The notes beneath the pieces were generated by a model. That model was not told where the DNA came from. It saw nothing but the letters and a program-made list of their open reading frames with translations, and ran no database searches. A program made the position numbers and the translations under genes. From an uncultured Clostridia bacterium (GTDB lineage: Bacteria > Bacillota > Clostridia > Oscillospirales > CAG-272): DNA of 7,245 nt. The stretch lies in NCBI GenBank assembly GCA_937884385.1, contig CALGCW010000161.1, forward strand, positions 1 to 7,245. Reading direction: 5' to 3'. Numbering within the stretch: the first letter of the stretch is position 1; the number at the start of each line of letters is the position of its first letter. This document shows positions 4,905 to 7,245 of the stretch, one piece after another.

Positions 4905-5267
4905 TTATTTCTTTACACAAAAATAAGGACCACATATGCCTTCTTCGTGAGTACGAACGTAAGTCCAAGAATAGTCTGGTGCAACGATAAATACATCTCT
5001 GGCAGGGTCATTATCAACATCTATTGCAGAAAGTTTTCCCACGGTACCGCCTTTTTTAACTTTATTTGAAAAACCACCGGTAGCTCTAATTGCCTCTGTA
5101 TATTCCAAAGCATCAAAAGCCGCTTTAGCTTCATCTCCTTCAAGACAAGGAACCTCGCACCAAGTAAATATATGCCACAAAAAATTTCCTTCCGAGGTGA
5201 CATGCTTTTTTATCATTTTTTTGTCAACTCCTTCTGCAAAAGCAGCAAGCCATCTGTTAATATTCAT
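4905..5267 (-). CDS. Array gene: DUF4275-like protein (120 aa)
   Basis: The pattern FLWHIFTWCEVPCLEGDEAKAAFDAL (residues about 29-54) followed near the end by VFIVAPDYSWTYVRTHE and CGPYF matches what I remember of DUF4275, a family of small cytoplasmic proteins of unknown role in Bacillota. The length is close to the family's. No signal peptide or membrane segment. The ATG (5265-5267) follows AAAGGAG (5279-5285) at 11 bases, slightly long but acceptable. It is the first unit of the array in the direction of transcription, with promoter 5303-5331. Its stop lies 4 bases before the Leu codon of relic tail R5. The family name comes from memory of motifs and should be tested by a profile search. 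Confidence 0.75.
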   Translation of the reverse strand: MNINRWLAAFAEGVDKKMIKKHVTSEGNFLWHIFTWCEVPCLEGDEAKAAFDALEYTEAIRATGGFSNKVKKGGTVGKLSAIDVDNDPARDVFIVAPDYSWTYVRTHEEGICGPYFCVKK

Positions 5268-5302
5268 AATCTTATGTGCTCCTTTCCATATTCTCTAATA
5301 TC

Positions 5303-5331
5303 ATTATCCCACACCGACACAAAAAAGTAAA
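5303..5331 (-). promoter_or_regulatory. Array promoter for the DUF4275-like gene
   Basis: On the - strand: -35 TTTACT (5326-5331), 17-base spacer, -10 GATAAT (5303-5308), one base off the TATAAT of the other copies. Confidence 0.75.
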
Positions 5332-5359
5332 GGACGATTTGATTTTACTCAAACCGCCC
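5318..5359 (-). terminator. Array terminator R6
   Basis: On the - strand an 11-pair hairpin, GGGCGGTTTGA with TCAAATCGTCC, is followed by TTTACTTTTTT. With no gene directly upstream it now mainly separates the small-RNA locus from the array. Confidence 0.7.
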
Positions 5360-5366
5360 TGAATAA

Positions 5367-5465
5367 AGGCCCCTTTGTGTAAAGGGGGCCCCCACGACAG
5401 TGGGTGGGGGATTGTTACAATCCTTCCACCGCAAGCGGTCCCCCTCCCTTTACACAAGGGAGGCT
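5367..5465. mobile_element. MITE-like palindromic element inserted in R6
   Basis: About 99 bases, much richer in GC than its surroundings. The ends are imperfect inverted repeats sharing TTGTGTAAAGGG (5375-5386) and its complement CCCTTTACACAA (5446-5457). Inside are further hairpins: GGCCCCTTT...AAAGGGGGCC, CCCAC...GTGGG, ATTGT-T-ACAAT, and ACCGC...GCGGT. It has no coding capacity. Elements with this AGCCTCCCTTGTGTAAAGGGAGG end are, from memory, widespread in gut Clostridia. No clear target-site duplication is seen. Confidence 0.7.
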
Positions 5466-5525
5466 CATTTAGTCATTAGAACTTCTTATCTTTAAGAATT
5501 TCCATAGCTTCGCCAAAGCGCTACA

Positions 5526-5717
5526 AAAATAAAAAGGGCATTTGAGAAAACGGCAAGTCACAAATGGTGGAGGTTTAGCCGTCGAGTAAGCGACGTACAC
5601 CGGAAGAAAGGAGAAAGGAGACATAAAATGTGTTCCGGCTGTGACATCCGTTCTCTCAAATGTTTGGAAAAATGTTCAATTATCAAGCTTAAGCAAAATA
5701 ATGCTCAACTTATTAAC
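5526..5717 (-). ncRNA. Candidate small structured RNA with CU-rich loop
   Basis: On the - strand a good promoter (5724-5752) predicts a start near 5717. The RNA then forms a long closing stem: CATTTGAGAGAACGG-AT-GTCAC (5641-5662) with GTGAC-TTG-CCGTTTTCTCAAATG (5539-5561), ending in CCCTTTTTATTTTT. The odd pair in the stem is G-U on the - strand but A-C on the + strand, which favours a - strand RNA. Inside are hairpins CGTCG/CGACG and CCGGAA/TTCCGG; the latter's loop carries TCTCCTTTCTCCTTTC, complementary to AAAGGAG-type ribosome binding sites. About 190 nt. I cannot match it to a known Rfam family; a 6S-like RNA or an SD-binding regulatory RNA are options. Confidence 0.5.
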
Positions 5718-5735
5718 AATATTATTATAATATAA
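5628..5735 (+). CDS. Possible 35-aa Cys-rich small protein
   Basis: ATG (5628-5630) follows AAAGGAG at seven bases. The frame begins MCSGCDIRSLKCLEKCSIIK and ends in a run of Asn and Ile. Cys at 2, 5, 12 and 16 (CxxC, CxxxC) could bind a metal. Against it: no convincing + strand promoter, the Ile-rich end is read from AT-rich promoter DNA of the opposite strand, and the ribosome binding site is exactly the CU-rich loop of the candidate small RNA. If real, its 5' leader pairs with its own coding start. An alternative reading to the small RNA, less likely. Confidence 0.25.
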   Translation: MCSGCDIRSLKCLEKCSIIKLKQNNAQLINNIIII

Positions 5736-5752
5736 ATTTCGTCAAAAATCAA
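5724..5752 (-). promoter_or_regulatory. Promoter of the candidate small RNA
   Basis: On the - strand: -35 TTGATT (5747-5752), 17-base spacer, -10 TATAAT (5724-5729). It lies in the 60 bases after the cinA stop, and no array gene uses it directly, which is why an RNA product is suspected. Confidence 0.65.
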
Positions 5753-5764
5753 GTGATTTTTTGA
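5742..5764. terminator. AT-rich palindrome after cinA
   Basis: TCAAAAATCA-AG-TGATTTTTTGA is a near-perfect inverted repeat with a tiny loop. It could weakly stop transcription, but it has little GC and overlaps the -35 region of the small-RNA promoter. No better cinA terminator was found. Confidence 0.3.
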
Positions 5765-5794
5765 ACAGTTTGTTTTCAAATTGTAAACTTTGTG

Positions 5795-7051
5795 TCAACA
5801 AATAGGCAAAATTTGCAAAATTTCCTTCAAAGCACGGCTCGCCGCGACCTTTCTTATGTACTCTCGGTCGCGCTGACGGGAAACAGTCATTTTCACTGCA
5901 TAGGTCCTCTTTTCGGTTGAAATACCGATAAAGACCGTGCCTACGGGACTACCTGTTGAGGGGTCGGGATCAGGTCCCGCCTCGCCCGTCACAGACAAAG
6001 CGATATCAGTCGAAAGTCTCTCTCGCGCGCCCTTCGCCATTTCAATCGCCACCTGCTCCGAAACGGCACTGTGCTGTGCGAGTGTCCCCTCCGAAACGCC
6101 AAGCAATCTTACCTTCGCCTCGTTCGAATAAGTGATAAACCCACCGCGGAATACCGCAGATGAGCCGGCAATATCCGTTATCCTCTTGCCAAGATAACCG
6201 CCCGTGCAGGACTCCGCTACACTAAGCGTCAAGCCTGAATCTTTAAGTCTTTCAATCACAAGCTTTTCAATAAGCTCTGCATCTATCGCATAAATATATT
6301 TGCCAACGGGGCTGGCCTTTACCTTGTCCATCATCTCGCGGCACATCGCCTCGCCCTCATCCTCGCTTTTGGCAAGCGCGCTGACGCGAAGTCTCATCTC
6401 GCCTTCCTTGGCATAGGGCGCAAGTGCGGGATTTACACTATTCTTCATCAAATCAAGCAGATGCATCTCCACCTCGCTCTCGCCCATTCCCATAATATGA
6501 AGATTGTGGCTGACGAGCACGGTCTCACTCATCTCGCGAAGGCGCGGATAAACGAATTCGTCAAACATAGGGCAAAGCTCAAAGGGCGGACCGGGAAGAA
6601 GAACGACCGCCTTTCCATCCTTCTCCACAAAAACACCGGGGGCAGTCCCCGTTCTGTTGGGGAGCGCGACCGCACCGCGCGGAATATCCGCCTGCTTTGC
6701 ATTGTTTGGGGGCATAGCTCTGCCCGAGGATGCAAAATAGCCCTCTATCTCTTTAAGTATCCCTTCGTCACGCACCATCGGAAGTCCGAGAACGGATGCC
6801 ACAGTCTCCTTGGTCAGATCGTCATAGGTGGGACCAAGTCCACCCGTCAGAATAAGAAGATCCGCCGCCGAAAGCGCATCCCTCACAGCTTTTTCAAGGC
6901 GCAACGGATTGTCACCCACTACCGCCGTATGATAAACTGATATTCCAAGCTTCGCAAGCGCACGCGAAAGATACGCCGCGTTGGTGTTAATCACCTCTCC
7001 GAGAAGCAGCTCGGTTCCGACACAGAGTATTTCTGCATTTCTTATCTTCAT
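5795..7051 (-). CDS. cinA: CinA: competence/damage-inducible protein, NMN deamidase (418 aa)
   Basis: A complete two-domain CinA. Residues 1-170 form the molybdopterin-binding-like (COG1058) domain: GTELLLGEVINTNAAYLSR (12-30), LTGGLGPTYDDLTKE (68-82), LPGPPFEL (152-159). Residues about 258-415 form the PncC domain, with the catalytic-serine motif AESCTGG (Ser281), FRGGFITYSNEAKVRLLGV (301-319) and SVTGEAGPDPDPSTGSPVGT (353-372). PncC hydrolyses NMN to nicotinate mononucleotide and ammonia in NAD recycling; the N-terminal domain has nucleotide pyrophosphatase activity in some bacteria. Full family length. Earlier in-frame starts exist (GTG 7058-7060, ATG 7055-7057), but the ribosome binding site GAGGTG (7058-7063) overlaps the GTG and sits six bases from ATG 7049-7051, so that ATG is preferred. 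GC-richer than the array. It is not in an operon here. Confidence 0.95.
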   Translation of the reverse strand: MKIRNAEILCVGTELLLGEVINTNAAYLSRALAKLGISVYHTAVVGDNPLRLEKAVRDALSAADLLILTGGLGPTYDDLTKETVASVLGLPMVRDEGILKEIEGYFASSGRAMPPNNAKQADIPRGAVALPNRTGTAPGVFVEKDGKAVVLLPGPPFELCPMFDEFVYPRLREMSETVLVSHNLHIMGMGESEVEMHLLDLMKNSVNPALAPYAKEGEMRLRVSALAKSEDEGEAMCREMMDKVKASPVGKYIYAIDAELIEKLVIERLKDSGLTLSVAESCTGGYLGKRITDIAGSSAVFRGGFITYSNEAKVRLLGVSEGTLAQHSAVSEQVAIEMAKGARERLSTDIALSVTGEAGPDPDPSTGSPVGTVFIGISTEKRTYAVKMTVSRQRDREYIRKVAASRALKEILQILPIC

Positions 7052-7080
7052 AACCATCACCTCGCTATATTTCTATTCTA

Positions 7081-7109
7081 ATTATACAATAATTCTCCGC
7101 CAAAATCAA
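7081..7109 (-). promoter_or_regulatory. cinA promoter
   Basis: On the - strand: -35 TTGATT (7104-7109), 17-base spacer, -10 TATAAT (7081-7086), about 30 bases before the cinA start. Confidence 0.75.
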
Positions 7110-7117
7110 TTAAATAC

Positions 7118-7146
7118 TTGAAAAAAGAATTAAAAAAGTGTATAAT
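7118..7146 (+). promoter_or_regulatory. Divergent + strand promoter leaving the window
   Basis: -35 TTGAAA (7118-7123), 17-base spacer, -10 TATAAT (7141-7146). It is nearly back-to-back with the cinA promoter and points to a gene beyond the window. The 99 bases after it hold only a possible TTG-started 15-codon frame (7198-7245), which I do not trust. Confidence 0.65.
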
Positions 7147-7245
7147 CAAAATCAATATCTGAGATTATTTCAAATTTTGATTTGGTGAGAAGTTACTTTG
7201 CTTAAAAAGGGTCGCTTTTCGAGAAAAGCTCCGCAAAAGCTTTAA

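Larger units (their letters stand above)
5303..5523 (-). repeat. Flank copy R6, split by an inserted element
   Basis: The relic tail (5476-5523) reads RFGEAMEILKDKKF-stop and is closed on the upstream side by a TAG. The 5367-5465 element separates it from the terminator hairpin (5332-5359: GGGCGGTTTGA, loop GTAAAA, TCAAATCGTCC, then TTTACTTTTTT) and the promoter. No array gene is left upstream of this tail, so this is the array's first edge. Confidence 0.8.

Noticed and set aside
5272..5457. 61-codon - strand frame over the inserted element
   Set aside because: It runs through the palindromic element, the terminator hairpin and the promoter, with no own ribosome binding site.
1511..5523. CRISPR array or integron with attC sites
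   Set aside because: Repeats are about 110-140 bases, separated by whole genes of varied length, so not CRISPR. The flanks lack clear RYYYAAC/GTTRRRY core pairs with an attC-like fold, and no integrase gene is present in the window.
5571..5605. Group II intron domain V-like stretch (AGCCGT...ACGTAC)
   Set aside because: The two arms do not pair as in domain V, and no reverse transcriptase or other intron domains are nearby.
6461..6940. 159-codon + strand frame inside cinA
   Set aside because: Shadow of cinA, whose conserved motifs on the - strand are unmistakable.
7052..7060. Upstream GTG and ATG starts of cinA
   Set aside because: The GTG is part of the GAGGTG ribosome binding site and the next ATG begins directly after it; the third start has correct spacing.
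7198..7245. TTG-started 15-codon frame at the right edge
   Set aside because: Weak start codon, poor ribosome binding site and very short; more likely part of the leader of a gene outside the window.

Overview
The window looks like chromosomal DNA of a gut-type, low-GC-intergenic Bacillota (a Clostridia-like organism). The signs are strong AGGAGG-type ribosome binding sites, TTGACA/TATAAT promoters with 17-base spacers, U-tailed hairpin terminators, and moderately GC-rich housekeeping genes set in AT-rich spacers. One short inverted-repeat element (5367-5465) is of a kind I associate, from memory, with gut Clostridia genomes. The taxonomic call is inference.

Left part (1-1506, + strand). A very long, nearly perfect stem-loop is followed by a promoter with a Fur/PerR-type operator, a 255-aa fusion gene and a small unknown gene, ending in a clean terminator. 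The fusion is odd: its first 88 residues are the DNA-binding and metal-sensing half of a PerR/Fur repressor, and the rest is the C-terminal end of the radical-SAM protein YgiQ. The second half of the repressor and the whole radical-SAM core are missing.

Middle part (1511-5523, - strand). This is the most interesting region. Five expression units of unrelated, AT-rich genes sit between copies of one shared flank: a 152-aa unknown; a 243-aa unknown; an XRE regulator with a small partner gene; a 157-aa unknown; and a DUF4275-like 120-aa protein. Read on the - strand, a full flank holds (i) a relic open frame ending in a conserved peptide like DCFAEAMEILKDKKF-stop, (ii) a hairpin terminator, and (iii) a promoter whose -35 box lies in the terminator's U-rich tail. 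In four of five units the gene's stop codon falls 2-8 bases before the same Leu codon of the relic tail, and in the four standard promoter copies similarity stops just past the -10 box. Each unit therefore looks like a cassette (5' leader plus gene) placed between identical joints. No integrase is present and no integron-type attC site was recognised. The XRE unit has a promoter of its own and is bordered by CAAC/GTTG palindromes.

Right part (5524-7245). A probable small RNA on the - strand has its own promoter, a long closing stem, a CU-rich loop and a U-tailed end; a 35-codon Cys-rich open frame overlaps it on the + strand. Then comes a complete cinA (two-domain NMN deamidase protein) on the - strand, with a good promoter back-to-back with a + strand promoter that serves something beyond the window.

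The cassette products are mostly unrecognised. A reservoir of immunity-like or other accessory proteins is a reasonable guess, not something the sequence proves.
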